Origin: Aquarana catesbeiana
Lineage: Eukaryota; Chordata; Amphibia; Anura; Ranidae
Length of the DNA: 64,000 nucleotides
Assembly (NCBI RefSeq): GCF_042186555.1
Contig: NC_133325.1
Span: 758,297,207-758,361,206, forward strand
Direction of reading: 5' to 3'
Below the pieces are notes generated by a model, which had not been told where the DNA came from, did no database searches, and worked only from the letters and a program-made list of their open reading frames with translations. This document shows positions 1 through 10,533 of this stretch, in pieces (within the stretch, counting starts at the first letter, position 1; each line of letters starts with the position of its first letter). A program made the position numbers and the translations under genes.

Positions 1-225
1 ATCAGTGCCTGACCTCACAAATGCGCTTCTGGAAGAATGGTCAAACATTCCCATAGACACACACTCCTAAACCTTGTGGACAACCTTCCCAGAAGAGTTG
101 AAGCTGTTATAGGTGCAAAGGGTGGGCCAACTCAATATTGAACCCTACGGACTAAGACTGGGATGCCATTAAAGTTCATGTGCGTGTAAAGGCAGGCGTC
201 ACAATACTTTTGGTAATATAGTGTA
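1..225 (+). mobile_element. Tc1/mariner transposon, 3' end (cut by window edge)
   Basis: The segment holds the C-terminal coding end, the 3' UTR and the terminal inverted repeat of a Tc1-like transposon. Frame 2-70 reads SVPDLTNALLEEWSNIP, the usual tail of Tc1 transposases. A 2-base 'AC' expansion near 58-64 then shifts the frame to a premature stop at 68-70; the original frame resumes and would have stopped at 139-141. The terminus ACTTTTGGTAATATAGTGTA ends at 225. The same family, reverse-complemented, is at 41233-42650. The transposase is non-functional. Confidence 0.9.
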
Positions 226-275
226 GATTAGAATAGAAAAGAGAGATGGACATGATATATATGATACACTTAATA

Positions 276-381
<106 letters not shown>

Positions 382-574
382 TAGATTATTAGTCTGCCCA
401 TACAATATACAATTTTCTTTTACAACTTTTCTTTAGATTTACCAAAACCATATAATATATGGGTCAAACATAAGCACTTTCAATTCGTATGCAGTCAGGC
501 AGGCCCTTGCACTACATAGTTGAAGGTAAATCTGAAGAAAATGTAATAAGAAAATTGTATGGTGTATAGCAACC

Positions 575-804
575 TTAAAGGGGAAGTAAACTCTCCTATT
601 GCTTTAAGCCAAGGAAGCTGTCATCTTGGCCTCTGTTTAAACTTTGCCATGATGTTGCACATGTGATTAGGTATGACACCAGCTATTGGATGGTTTGACA
701 GTTTGGTTGAGAGCACAACCAATGTAACAGTTACATTCCCTGCAGGTGCTGGAAATGTAACTTTTTTTTTAACTGTATAATCAATGGGTTTACTTCTGCT
801 TTAA
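575..804. mobile_element. TTAA-flanked MITE, TTAAAGGGGAAGTAAAC family
   Basis: It begins TTAAAGGGGAAGTAAAC and ends GTTTACTTCTGCTTTAA, giving short inverted termini bounded by TTAA at 575-578 and 801-804. TTAA target duplication is the signature of piggyBac-type transposition, so this is a probable non-autonomous piggyBac-like element of about 230 bp. It has no coding content. Confidence 0.65.
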
Positions 805-1513
805 GTCAAATACATGGAGACAGACAAATAAATTAGACAGACAGATAGAAGGACTGGACCAAAAAATAAAAACACCTAGGAACAAGGTGAAATCATTACC
901 CGTTACTACCAACCCGATCCTGGATTTTAGATGGAACACAAGTAAATAATATGGGGCACTTTTCCTCTTTTGCTCCATTTTTTTGTAAATCAGACCCAGC
1001 TTGTACACACAGAGGACGATGTTTTAGAGATCCTCAAACAGATGAAAATCCTCAGAGAAAGTGTATTTGGCTCCAGATCAAGATTGATCTTAGCTGTGAT
1101 TACACAGACCCTCTTGTAACATAACACATCCATGGCTCAGTAGTAAATTTATTTTGGCAGCTCTGTGTTTTACATCAATAACCCTCTGGTCCTGAAACCC
1201 CTCTATTCCTGAGGACTCCAAAGGGTCAGAGAAGGGCTCTGTTTGCATTCATGTGTTGACTTGATGAGGAAGATGAGTCTTATTTAACCCCTTACGGTTC
1301 ATTGGTATTGGACCTACATCCTGATAAAGTGTCTCTTCCATCAACCTTACAAGCCCACATGGAGCAGGCACACAGGTGTGGATATGAATGTGCTCACACA
1401 CATGTATATGCTGTTAGAACTTATACCGACATCACTGCACAGCATTAATTGGGCATTGGCCTAGCTAAAAAATGCTTTTGTCAATAATGTGAGCCCTTCT
1501 GTGTGTACACACA
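805..1513. other. Unassigned intergenic stretch
   Basis: No exon, RNA gene or clear repeat boundary was recognised here. The sequence is moderately AT-rich, and all its open frames are short and lack family features. Confidence 0.5.
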
Positions 1514-1945
1514 AATGCCCAGTACACACAATAGGATTTTTCGAGAACAAATGTTCGATGGGAGCCTGTTGTCGGAAATTCCGACCTTGTGTTCGCACCA
1601 TCGGAACATTTTCCGTCGGAATTTCCGACAAATAAAATTTGAGATCTGGTTCTCAAATTTTCCAACAACAAAATCCGTTGTCGGAAATTCCGAGCGTGTG
1701 TACACAATTCCGACGCACAAAATTCTACGCATGCTCGGAATCAAGCAGAAGAGCCGCACTGGCTATTGAACTTCATTTTTCTCGGCTCATCGTACGTGTT
1801 GTACGTCACCGCATTCTTGACGTTCGTAATTTCCGACAACATTTGTGTGGCCGTGTGTATGCAAGACAAGTTTGAGCCAACATCCGTTGGAAAAAAATCT
1901 GCGGTTTTGTTGTCGGAAAATCCTATCGTGTGTACAGGGTATAAT
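1514..1945. mobile_element. MITE, CGTACACACGA family (copy 1)
   Basis: The ends are inverted: GTACACACAATAGGATTTTTC on the left and CCTATCGTGTGTAC on the right. Internal words TTGTCGGAAATTCCGA recur in both orientations. It aligns over its length with 13485-13900, including the core CATGCTCGGAATCAAGCAGA. A non-coding DNA transposon derivative; superfamily uncertain. Confidence 0.8.
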
Positions 1946-2281
1946 GCTTAAAAGAGCATTTAGCATCAATATAAAAATGTCCACTCCATCATTTTTGGGC
2001 TCCTGGCAGTGTAGGCACTGGTATACCAAATCTATGGGAACTCTGAATAAATCTATTTGTCACTACTGACAAAAATACCCACTGGGCATTTTTTTTCAAC
2101 ATTATCTGCGATATCCTCAGTCCTGGTTTTGCTGGCCCAGGCTTTGCTCTGTCATCACAAAAGCTAAAAAAAAAAAGGCTAAAAAACACTTTAGAACACT
2201 TATCAAAGCTATAGAGGCATTTTTTTAAAAAGCCATAAGTATGAGCGCTTACTGACTAAATGTGTTTTCCCTTGCATCTTA

Positions 2282-3063
2282 GGCCCCTTTCACATGGGCA
2301 CCATCAGTTTAGCCACGTTAAAAACGTATCAGTTCTTATCCGTTGCTTCATCCGTCTTCATCCGTCATCCGTTCCGTTAATCTCCGTTTTCATCCGTCTT
2401 CCGTTCCGTTAATATCCACTTTCATCCGTTAATGTACATGTTTACATCCGTTTTTTTCATCCGTTTTTGTATCCGTTTTCATCCATTTACAGCAGTTTCT
2501 TTGCATTTAAGGAAATTACCCAGAAAGCCTTGCTCCACCCATCCTACATTGCCATGCGTGAACAATTTGCCGACTACTTTCTATCTCCATCAGGAGAAGT
2601 TTCATGGCAGTCCATACAAATATATATATATATATATATATAATGCAGTGCAAATTTAAATTTATTAATTCATTAATTTGGGTATTTCATTGTGTTTTGA
2701 TAGCATAAAAAGACACAAAAGCACATGATATGTTCAAAACAGTTTTATTATTCTGCATAACCCTTTTAAAATAAAGTTTTTTCACTTTGTTTTTTTATTT
2801 GTCAAAGTATGAACTTTGAATTATTTCTTCAAAACGGATCTTAACTGATCGGACGTTGACGGATATTGTCAGTTAACGTCAGTTAATATCCGTTTTGACG
2901 GATCTGGACGTTTAGCTTTGTACGTTAAAAAAAACGGATTAAAACGGAAGCGGAGGTTAACTGATGGTAACGGATGGTCATCCGTTTGCCCATAGGAATG
3001 CATTGTCGTCCATCGACGGATGGAAGAAAAACGGATAGACGGTCCGTCCGTGTGAAAGGGGCC
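2282..3063. mobile_element. Harbinger-like MITE, GGCCCCTTTCACA termini
   Basis: The left end is GGCCCCTTTCACATGGGC and the right end GTCCGTGTGAAAGGGGCC, an inverted pair. TTA is present on both sides (2279-2281 and 3064-3066), matching the 3-bp TWA duplication of PIF/Harbinger elements. The left arm is rich in CATCCGTT and TCCGTT words, and the right arm carries their complements (AACGGATG), so the element folds back on itself. An (AT)n run sits at 2621-2642. Confidence 0.8.
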
Positions 3064-4445
3064 TTATGCTCAAAGAAAAAAGAAAAATGCACATTAAACC
3101 AGACAACTTAGTAACTAATAAAGAAGAAATGTATTTTTTAAAGAAAAATGATCATGGTTATAGGTTAATTGTATTGTAATTTATTATTTGCATTTTTAAA
3201 ATCTTTTTTATACTGTTTTCCATTTATATAAAATTTTATCTTGAAGATAAATATTTATTTTAAACCGACAGGGATGGTTTATAATTCTTGCGCTTTAGGC
3301 CAGTTGTTTTGTACCACCTCCCCTACTTCTCCATTCACTATATTAACCGTAGTATCACACTATGTATCAGACACCATAGCCATGGTGGGGATAGAGCAAT
3401 AGAAGGAGACAGCTTGACCATTTTACTTCAGTACACCTACAATGGACAAGTGTTAATATGTATAATAAGTCAAATAAAACATTTGCAGAAACCCTCTTAA
3501 AAAAATTACTTGGGTCACAATGCATTAAAGTACCCCCAGATATGAAGGGGATAAAAACAGGATACTGTTTTAAAATGTGGAGCTTTTTGAATGACTAAAT
3601 ATTACCAATTACATGTTTTATTAATTTCATTGAAATGGGAGAGCAGTAAAGGTATAACTACACCCAAAAACAAAAATGTAATATTATGCAGCTTACTAGT
3701 CCTTGGATGTGGTGGCTGTATTAGTTTTCTTTTTGTCAAATTTTCCTCCCACGATGATTGTGCCTAAGCAGTACCCTGAAAAATGGACCTTTTATCTTCT
3801 TGAGATGATTGTAGCCGTATTAGTGCACCTGCAACAAAAACAACTGCGTACTATAAATGATACTATTTGCAGTAACATCCAAATTTTCAGAGGGAAAAAC
3901 GCTGCTCGAGGTGAGTGTAATCCAGGTGGATTGGATAGACTGGGTGCTAGCCCCGGCTCGCTTCCATAGCAGTGATGAGGGCCAAAAGAATTTGGATGCA
4001 TACCCCCGCCAAACCTGTATCTGTGTTCCATCATGGCCTGGTGGCAGTCACTTGTATCGTCTCAATAAATACTGTTGGATTGACAGTGGTGTGCAGACAA
4101 ATTCTTTTTTGCCCTCATCCAAATTTTCAGAACAAGCTTTCGGGGTATACCACCTTTTTTAAGGTCCAAACAATACTGCTTGATCCACCGAGTACTGCCT
4201 AGACTTTGAAGAAGATGGTACATCTGAAAGCTTATCCTGAAAATGTGGATGTTACTGCTTAAAAAAATGTATCGTGGACAGTACTACATTTTTTTTTTTT
4301 TTTACCTTTTGTCTTGAGTTCCTCCTGAAAAATAGCAGTGCTCTTCCTGATATGTGTGGATGCATAGGCACTCCTGTGTCTACAAACTCATAGCTGGATT
4401 TCTGCAATGTGAGACCTCAGGCACTGCTGCCTCTGACTGCTAGTC
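3064..4445. other. Unassigned stretch with a probable repeat at 3880-4260
   Basis: No host exon was found. Within 3880-4260 the words CAAATTTTCAGAACAAGCTTTCGGG and, inverted, GAAAGCTTATCCTGAAAAT suggest a fold-back repeat of the 'CTTCTTCA...GAAAGCTT' kind. Its boundaries could not be fixed. Confidence 0.4.
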
Positions 4446-4867
4446 TTAAGCCTCGTACACACGATCCGATTGTTGGCCAACAGAGCGTCAGGCTTTTGTC
4501 TGAAGGGCGTGTTCCTGGATTTTGTCTTGCATACTAATGGCACACAATTGCCGGCCAACAAACACGAACGTAGTGACGTACTACGTGGAATTTCAGCTCT
4601 TGAGCGCCACCCTTTGGGCACCTTCTGCTAATGTCGTGTTTGGTGAGCATTGATTCCGAGCATGCGTGTTTGTACCTTGGACTTTTGTGTGACGGACTTG
4701 TGTAAGCACGATACGAAAATCTGACAACAGATCATTGTCCGCCGAAAATTTACTAGCCTGCTATCCAACATTTGTTGGCCAAAAGCTGGACAACAATTGT
4801 CTGAAGGAGCGTACTGATGGTCGGATTTTAGGCAAACAGTCAATCCGATCATGTGTATGAGGCTTTA
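4446..4867. mobile_element. MITE, CCTCGTACACACGA family (copy 2)
   Basis: The left terminus TTAAGCCTCGTACACACGAT and right terminus ATCATGTGTATGAGGCTTTA are inverted. Internal TTGGCCAACA words are repeated in both orientations. It has the same layout as the copies at 1.5, 13.5, 30.6 and 37.4 kb, but belongs to a TTGGCC subfamily rather than TTGTCGGAA. Confidence 0.75.
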
Positions 4868-5424
4868 GGCAGTGGCCGCTGGTGTTTTTTTTTTGGGGGG
4901 GGCAGACAGCCACCCATTCCCACCCCCCCCCCTGAGTGGCACCCACCCCTCTGCTGTTTGCCGGTCGGTTCGTCACTTACCCCATCGGCGGTGGTGGGTG
5001 GCGGGCAGCAGGCAGCGTGGTGCAGCTGCTCCATGTCCTCTCCTCCATTGGGGCTTCCAGCTCCTCCCCTCCTCCTCCTAGGCGTCCAATAAGATCGCCT
5101 GTCCTTTCAGCCAATCGGGTGACCGGTGTCAAAACCGGCTTCCTGATTGCCTGGGAGGAGGATCAGTATTAGAACAGCGAATATTCATTCGCTGTTGTAA
5201 CACACCTGGGTGGAATTGGAGCGCACTCTCTGCGACCCGAGCCCACCCTATATTGAAGCCTATTAGAGCCTCTGGCTCTAACTGGTGCTTCCAAAAAACA
5301 GCCCCCCCGCAGTGGAATCCATGCGCCGGTGTCCTGAAAGGGGCCGGACGCATGTATGGATGGGAGGGGCGATTGATAGGGGGGGCGGTGCCCGTGCGCC
5401 CTTAATGGATGGGCCACCCCTGGA
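4867..5424. mobile_element. GGCAGTGGC...GCCACCCCTG repeat (copy 1)
   Basis: Starts CAGTGGCCGCTGGTG followed by a T/G-rich tract, and ends GGATGGGCCACCCCTG. Related copies are at 13917-14430, about 35500-35875 and 49145-49545. They share the CAGTGGC(G/A)GC termini, a CCAATCAGGA core and the phrase TCTGCGACCCGAGCCCACCC. Probably a hAT-like non-autonomous transposon; the class is inferred from layout only. Confidence 0.6.
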
Positions 5425-5532
5425 CTTAGGAATGCTGATTCCTGTAGAATTCAAACTGTGGGTGGCCCTGATGGCACCACCTTGTTCCAAAAATTTTTTT
5501 TTCACCTGGTCCCTTAAAGCAGATTACACAGC

Positions 5533-5684
5533 ACAGTGACTCGCGGCCGCTTTACAGCTCCGATACATGGCTTCTGCAGAGGAGACGAGCGGCCACGTGA
5601 TCTTCCCAGCTGACGTCAGAGGGAGATCATGGCCCCTCCCACTGAAGCAATCCATCAGAGCTGTAAAGCGGCCGCGAGTGATGT
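5533..5684. repeat. GC-rich palindromic repeat with GCGGCCGC arms
   Basis: Left arm CTCGCGGCCGCTTTACAGCT (from about 5540) is matched by AGCTGTAAAGCGGCCGCGAG near 5660-5680. The inner part holds further inverted words (GAGATCATGG / TGATCTTCCC). A MITE or MITE fragment inserted between the two larger elements. Confidence 0.65.
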
Positions 5685-5731
5685 GACCAGCCTGAAGGCA
5701 GCTGAAATTAGGTATTTAGAACACTCGGTTT

Positions 5732-7474
5732 TTAACCACTTCAATACCGGGCACTTTCGCCCTTCCTGCCCAGGACAATTTTCAGCTTTCAGCACTGTCG
5801 GACTTTGAATGACAATTGCGCGGTCATACAACACTGTACACAAACTACATTTTTATCATTTTCTTCCCACAAATAGAGCTTTCTTTTGGTGGTATTTGAT
5901 CACCTCTGCGGTTTTTATTTTTTGCTAAACAAACTAAAAAATACCGACATTTTTGAAAAAAAAAAAGTTTTCTTTGTTTCTGTTATAAAATTTGTTTTCT
6001 CCTTCACTGACGGGCACTGATGAGTTGGCACTGATGGGCGGCACCAATGGGCACTGATGAGTTGGCACTTATAAGGTGGCACTAATGGGCACTGATGTGG
6101 AGGCACTGCAATGTAGAATCGATGGGCACTGATAGGCGGCACTGATATGCAGCACTGATGGCACTGACAGGTGGCACTGATGGGCACTGACAGGCGGCAC
6201 TGATGGGCACTGACCGGCGGCACTGACTGGCACTGATAGGCGGCACTGATTGGCACTGACAGGTGGCATTGATGGACACTAATAGATGGCACTGATGGGC
6301 AGCACTGATTGGGCAGGTACTGACAGGTGTTAATGCTGGGCACTGATTGGCACTGTGATGGACACTGATTGGCACTATGGTGGGCACTGATTTGCACTGT
6401 GGTGGGCACTGATTACCACTTTATTGGGCACTGACAGGGGGTTATGATAGGGCACTAACTGGGCACCGATTGGCAGCTTATGGGTACATTTGATTGGGCC
6501 TGTGCTGATAATCAATGTGCTGACTATCAGCACGGAACCCCCCTCTGACAGGGAGAGCTGCTGTTGGGCTCTCCCTGTCAGCGCGAACCGAGAAATGCCG
6601 TTTACCGGCACTTCCTGGTTCACGTGATGATCAGCTCTGATTGGTCTGACAGACGTGAGTAGAGGAGGGCCGATCTGCTGCTCTCCTGGCAGGGGGGTCT
6701 GCGCTGATTAACCGCAGACACCCCCCCCCCGCGCGCGCGCGTGGATTCCCACCCAGGACCACCAGGGATTGCCACCACTGATGACCACCAGGTATGTCAC
6801 CCATGGCCACCAGGGCTGCCAATCTTTGCCAAAATCAATGCCAATCAGTGCCCACAAATGGTGCCAGTCAGTGCCCATCACTAATGTCTGCCAGTGCCTC
6901 CATATCAGTGATGCCCATTAGTGCCACCCATCAGTGTCCATCAGTGCCACCCATCAGTGTCCATCAGTGCCACCTATCAGTGCCCATCAGTGTCACCTAT
7001 CAGTGCCACCCATAAGTACCCATCAGTGCAGCCTTTCCGTGCCCATCAGTGTTGCTTATCAGTGCCCATCAGTGCCACCTATAAGTGCCCATCAGCGCTG
7101 CCTTATCAGTGCCCGTCAGTGCCACCTATGAGTGCCCATCAGCGCTGCTTTATCAGTGCCCGTCAGTGCAGCCTCATCAGTGCCCATCAGTGAAGGAGAA
7201 AACTTACTTATTTACAACATTTTATAAAAGAAACAAAGAAAAAAAAATTGAAATTTTCTGTATTTTTTTTATTTGTTGCGCAAAAAATAAGAACCCCAGC
7301 AGTGATCAAATACCACCAAAAGAAAGCTCTATTTGTGGGAACAAACTGATAAAAATTTTGTTTGGGTACAGTGTTGTATGACCGTGCAATTGTCATTCAA
7401 AATGCAACAGCGCTGAAAGCTGAAAATTGGCCCGGGCAGGAAGGGGCGAAAATGTCTGGTATTGAAGTGGTTAA
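5732..7474. mobile_element. Large fold-back TTAA element with minisatellite arms
   Basis: The element is bounded by TTAA (5732-5735, 7471-7474). The left end CCACTTCAATACCGGGCA and the right end TGGTATTGAAGTGG are inverted, and the inverted arms run inward for more than 250 bp (both contain GAAAGCTCTATTTGTGG and its complement). Each arm continues into a degenerate minisatellite: GGCACTGATGGGCACTGA words on the left (6000-6470) and their complement CAGTGCCCATCAGTGCC on the right (6830-7195). A GC-rich centre (6540-6790) separates them. The open frames across the arms are repeat artefacts. Interpreted as a piggyBac-like non-autonomous element. Confidence 0.85.
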
Positions 7475-7660
7475 AAATCAAACAAACCTCTCAAATATTT
7501 TTTTTTTCTATCAAAACTCTATTGGTGTATGACCAGCTTTAGTTCTAACCACACTTTTTTAAAGTAGAATCCACCTTTACACCCCACAAGTTATAATATC
7601 GTTGCTAAGGTACAGAACAGAGTCAGACAGATGCAAGGTTTCTACTTTGCAATGTACAGT

Positions 7661-7830
7661 GGGGATGATTTTCTAAAACTGGAAAGTGCAAAATCTGGTG
7701 CAGCTGGGCATAGAAACCAATCAGCTTCCAGGATTTTTTGTCAAAGCGTAATTGAACAAGCTGAAGTTAAAAGCTGATTGGCTACCATGCAGAGCTACAC
7801 CAGATTTTGCACTTTAGTAAATCAACCACT
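7661..7830. mobile_element. Palindromic MITE, GGGGTTGATTTACTAAA family (copy 1)
   Basis: An imperfect palindrome of about 170 bp. GGGGATGATTTTCTAAAACT on the left pairs with TTTAGTAAATCAACCACT on the right, and internal GCAAAATCTGGTGCAGCT pairs with AGCTACACCAGATTTTGC. The family recurs at 16753, 26991, 37871, 53622, 60586, 62774 and 63351. Confidence 0.85.
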
Positions 7831-7871
7831 GGCTTTATGCAACATGTTTTCTGCTAACATAGCAGTGCCTA

Positions 7872-8087
7872 CCCTGTTTCCCCGAAAATAAGACCTAGCG
7901 TGATTGTCGGTGATGGCTGAAATATAAGCCCTACCCCCAAATAAGCCCTAGTTAAAGTCCTTGTAGGTCTTATTTTCAGGGTAGGGCTTATTTTCGGGGA
8001 AACAGGGTAGACCTTATTTGGGGGGTAGGGCTTATATTGCAGCCATCACCGACAATCACGCTAGGTCTTATTTTCGGGGAAACAGGG
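7872..8087. mobile_element. CCCTGTTTCCCCGAAAATAAG MITE, partial dimer
   Basis: The element begins CCCTGTTTCCCCGAAAATAA and ends TTATTTTCGGGGAAACAGGG, flanked by TA on both sides (7870-7871, 8088-8089), as for Tc1/mariner-type insertion. A second, internal copy of the right terminus ends at 8007 and is itself followed by TA, so the locus is about one and a half copies of the palindrome. Confidence 0.85.
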
Positions 8088-8164
8088 TAGGTCATCTTAG
8101 TTGGTATACACAGTGAAATAGAAACGCATGAGAAAGAGTGTAAATACCCAAAGGGGGACAGGGA

Positions 8165-8960
8165 CCAGTCCATTTTTTATTTTTATTTTTTGCCATCTGT
8201 GCGCCATTGGGGAGACTTTCCTTTACTTTCTGTCCCATTAGTAAAGCAGGAAGTGAGAGGAGATCCCTACAAAGTGGAGGAATCCCTGGTTGTTTCTAGA
8301 ATTAGTACAGTAAAACCTTGGATTGCGAGCATAAATCGTTCCAGAAACATGCTTGTAATCCAAAGCACTTTTATATCAAAATATTCCCTATAAGAAATAA
8401 TGGAAACTCAAATGATTCGTTCCACAACCATTTATTTATAGGTGCTTCAGTTTATAGTCCATATAAAAAGATTATAGCAATGTGATAGGTTGTGTAACCA
8501 TAAAATGTCCATCCACAAATGGAAGCCTCCACAAGGGGATTAGAAACATAATCCAGCAGGAGCTCCAGAGTATAAAAGAGAAGAGAGGCGCCTCTAAGTG
8601 TAGCAATATGTTGCTAAATGTTGTACCTTCATTAAATGTAACCATATTGCTACATTTAGAGGCGCCTCTCTTCGTTTTTATACTCAGTTGTGACATGACG
8701 TTACTTGTATATCAAGACATCGCTTGTATATCAAGTCAAATTTTATTAAAAAATGTTGCTTGTCTTGCAAAACGCTCTCAAACCAAGTTACTCTCAAACC
8801 AAGGTTTTACTGTATACCTATTGGGAAGATTTATACTCTACTACTGTTCTGGTGACAACCCAAAATTTGGGATTTTTTTTCTTTTACTTTCACTTTTAAT
8901 GATAAACAGGACAAATAGAAAGGGTGAATCTCTCTAACGGGGACACAGACAGCAGGAGAG
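8165..8960 (-). mobile_element. Host repeat split by a TA-flanked MITE
   Basis: The flanks of the inner MITE match, in inverse orientation, the repeat at about 24115-24440. Shared phrases are GGTGACAACCCAAAATTTGGG, GGTGAATCTCTCTAACGGGG and CCATTGGGGAGA. The repeat therefore existed before the MITE (8308-8812) inserted into it. Class unknown. Confidence 0.65.
8308..8812. mobile_element. CAGTAAAACCTTGG MITE (copy 1), TA insertion
   Basis: Left terminus CAGTAAAACCTTGGATTGCG and right terminus CAAACCAAGGTTTTACTG are inverted and flanked by TA (8306-8307, 8813-8814). The centre (about 8570-8690) is an almost perfect hairpin with GAGAGGCGCCTCTAA arms. The copy at 38460-38938 is near-identical, and a diverged relative starts at 47333. 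Confidence 0.88.
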
Positions 8961-9905
8961 ACTCTGAGGAAACCAGCGTCCATTGGCTGGTGAAACGCGT
9001 CAGCGGTGTGACGTCAGCACGTCACCGGGAGCCGCGCGTAATTCGATCTGGCTATTTGACCTACAATTCAATCTGGCCTGTGCCAGCACAACTCAACAGC
9101 TGATGCTTGTTTCTCCGACTAACATCTCTTCATACTGAGACATCCGCCCCACAGTGGCTTCACTAACAAGCAACGGTTCCTGCTTTGGAATTCATCTGTA
9201 CTATTACAGCGGCATTTATCCATGTAGAGACTCAGGAATCAAGGACTTACTGCAAATCTGACGACGGAATTACTGAGGCTGGTGAGATCCTTCCATTTCA
9301 TTCAGTGCCTTCAAAACGTATGTCAGTTTTCCTTGCACCTTTCTTATTTAGTCTCCATGGACATTTATCTTGCAATTTGAGCTGTGTAACTTATATCTCC
9401 TCTTGCTGGAACCGGGATATGGTTTAAGTTGCAACCTACCTAACAGCTGCTATACATATAGTGTTTGTGCAATATCTGGGCATAGTCTATCCCTCATGAG
9501 ATCGATCCACCTGCATCAATAACCAGATCGTCCATCCACCCACATCTCAGATATGTGTTTATGATCCGCCCCTACCATACTGGACATTGCTGTTTTTCAA
9601 AATTGCGGCTTACTATTGATACTCCAACAGGGCAGGACTATTTACACTGGTTATTACTTATCATACTATATTAGCATATTAGAGGTGTGTATGTTGTATA
9701 TGAGTGGATGTGAAACCGCGGCTCCCCCATGTTTTTAAATCACTTCCTGTGACAACGTTGTCCAATTTTAATTGGTCTGTGGTAACCGTCAGTCTCTATT
9801 GCTGATTTCTCACTTTCGCTTTTGTATTTCAATTTGGTTTTTTATTAAGTACTCAATAAAGCTGGTTTTTGTATCAACATTAGTGTTCTTTGCTGACCCT
9901 CTTTA
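8961..9905 (+). repeat. Probable dispersed repeat with GAAACGCGTC motif
   Basis: It contains TTGGCTGGTGAAACGCGTCAG (8980-9003), a motif I associate with amphibian dispersed repeats, and an AATAAAG at about 9855. No coding frame is recognised. Boundaries and class are uncertain. Confidence 0.4.
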
Positions 9906-10388
9906 AGAGAACTCTTTTTCTCTTTTGTTTTTTGCAATTTGATACATAGGGCAACTGGAACTGCCTGCAGACTTATGCCTGCATGATTGTTGGATACTTA
10001 CCCGTTAATATGATCACTTATATAATTAATTAATTGGTTGATCCAGGCAACACCCATTTTTCTCTTGCTTAGCAGGAGAGACCAGACAAATGTTCTAATC
10101 CCCTCCCTCTCCACTCCATCCAAAAAAAAAAAGTTTTGCATTTAGTTATACTTTTATATTTATTCTGGGTCAGAGAAAGTACTGAAACTATAATGTCAGC
10201 ATCACAGGCAAGAGACTAGCATTTTCAGGAGAGGTCAGCAATGACTGTCTAACTGCAGACAAAACTTTGCATTACATGATTTCCAAGCAGCTTAGGCTGC
10301 AATAACCACCTTCAGTCTGGCGCTGTCTCCCGCAGTACTTCTTTTGCACCTCAAGATGTCTTCTGGTATGTATGAATTGAATGCAATA

Positions 10389-10533
10389 GATATGCAATTA
10401 GCGGACCTCCAGCTGTTGCAAAACTGCAAGTCCCATCATGCCTCTGGGTGTCATGCTTGTAGCTGTGAGAGTCTTGCTATGCCCCATAGGAGTTGTAGTT
10501 CTGCAACAGCTGGAGGTCCGCTAATTGCATATC
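10389..10533. mobile_element. Palindromic MITE, CCAGCTGTTGCA family
   Basis: Left arm GATATGCAATTAGCGGACCT followed by CCAGCTGTTGCAAAACTGCA is inverted at 10497-10533 (CAACAGCTGGAGGTCCGCTA, then ATTGCATATC). The outermost ~35 bases of the arms are near-perfect. A short non-coding DNA-transposon remnant. Confidence 0.8.

Noticed and set aside
5915..7193. Cysteine-rich 'MPISVHQCHLSV' proteins
   Set aside because: Translation of the CAGTGCCCATCAGTGCC minisatellite. The same happens at 41628-42103.
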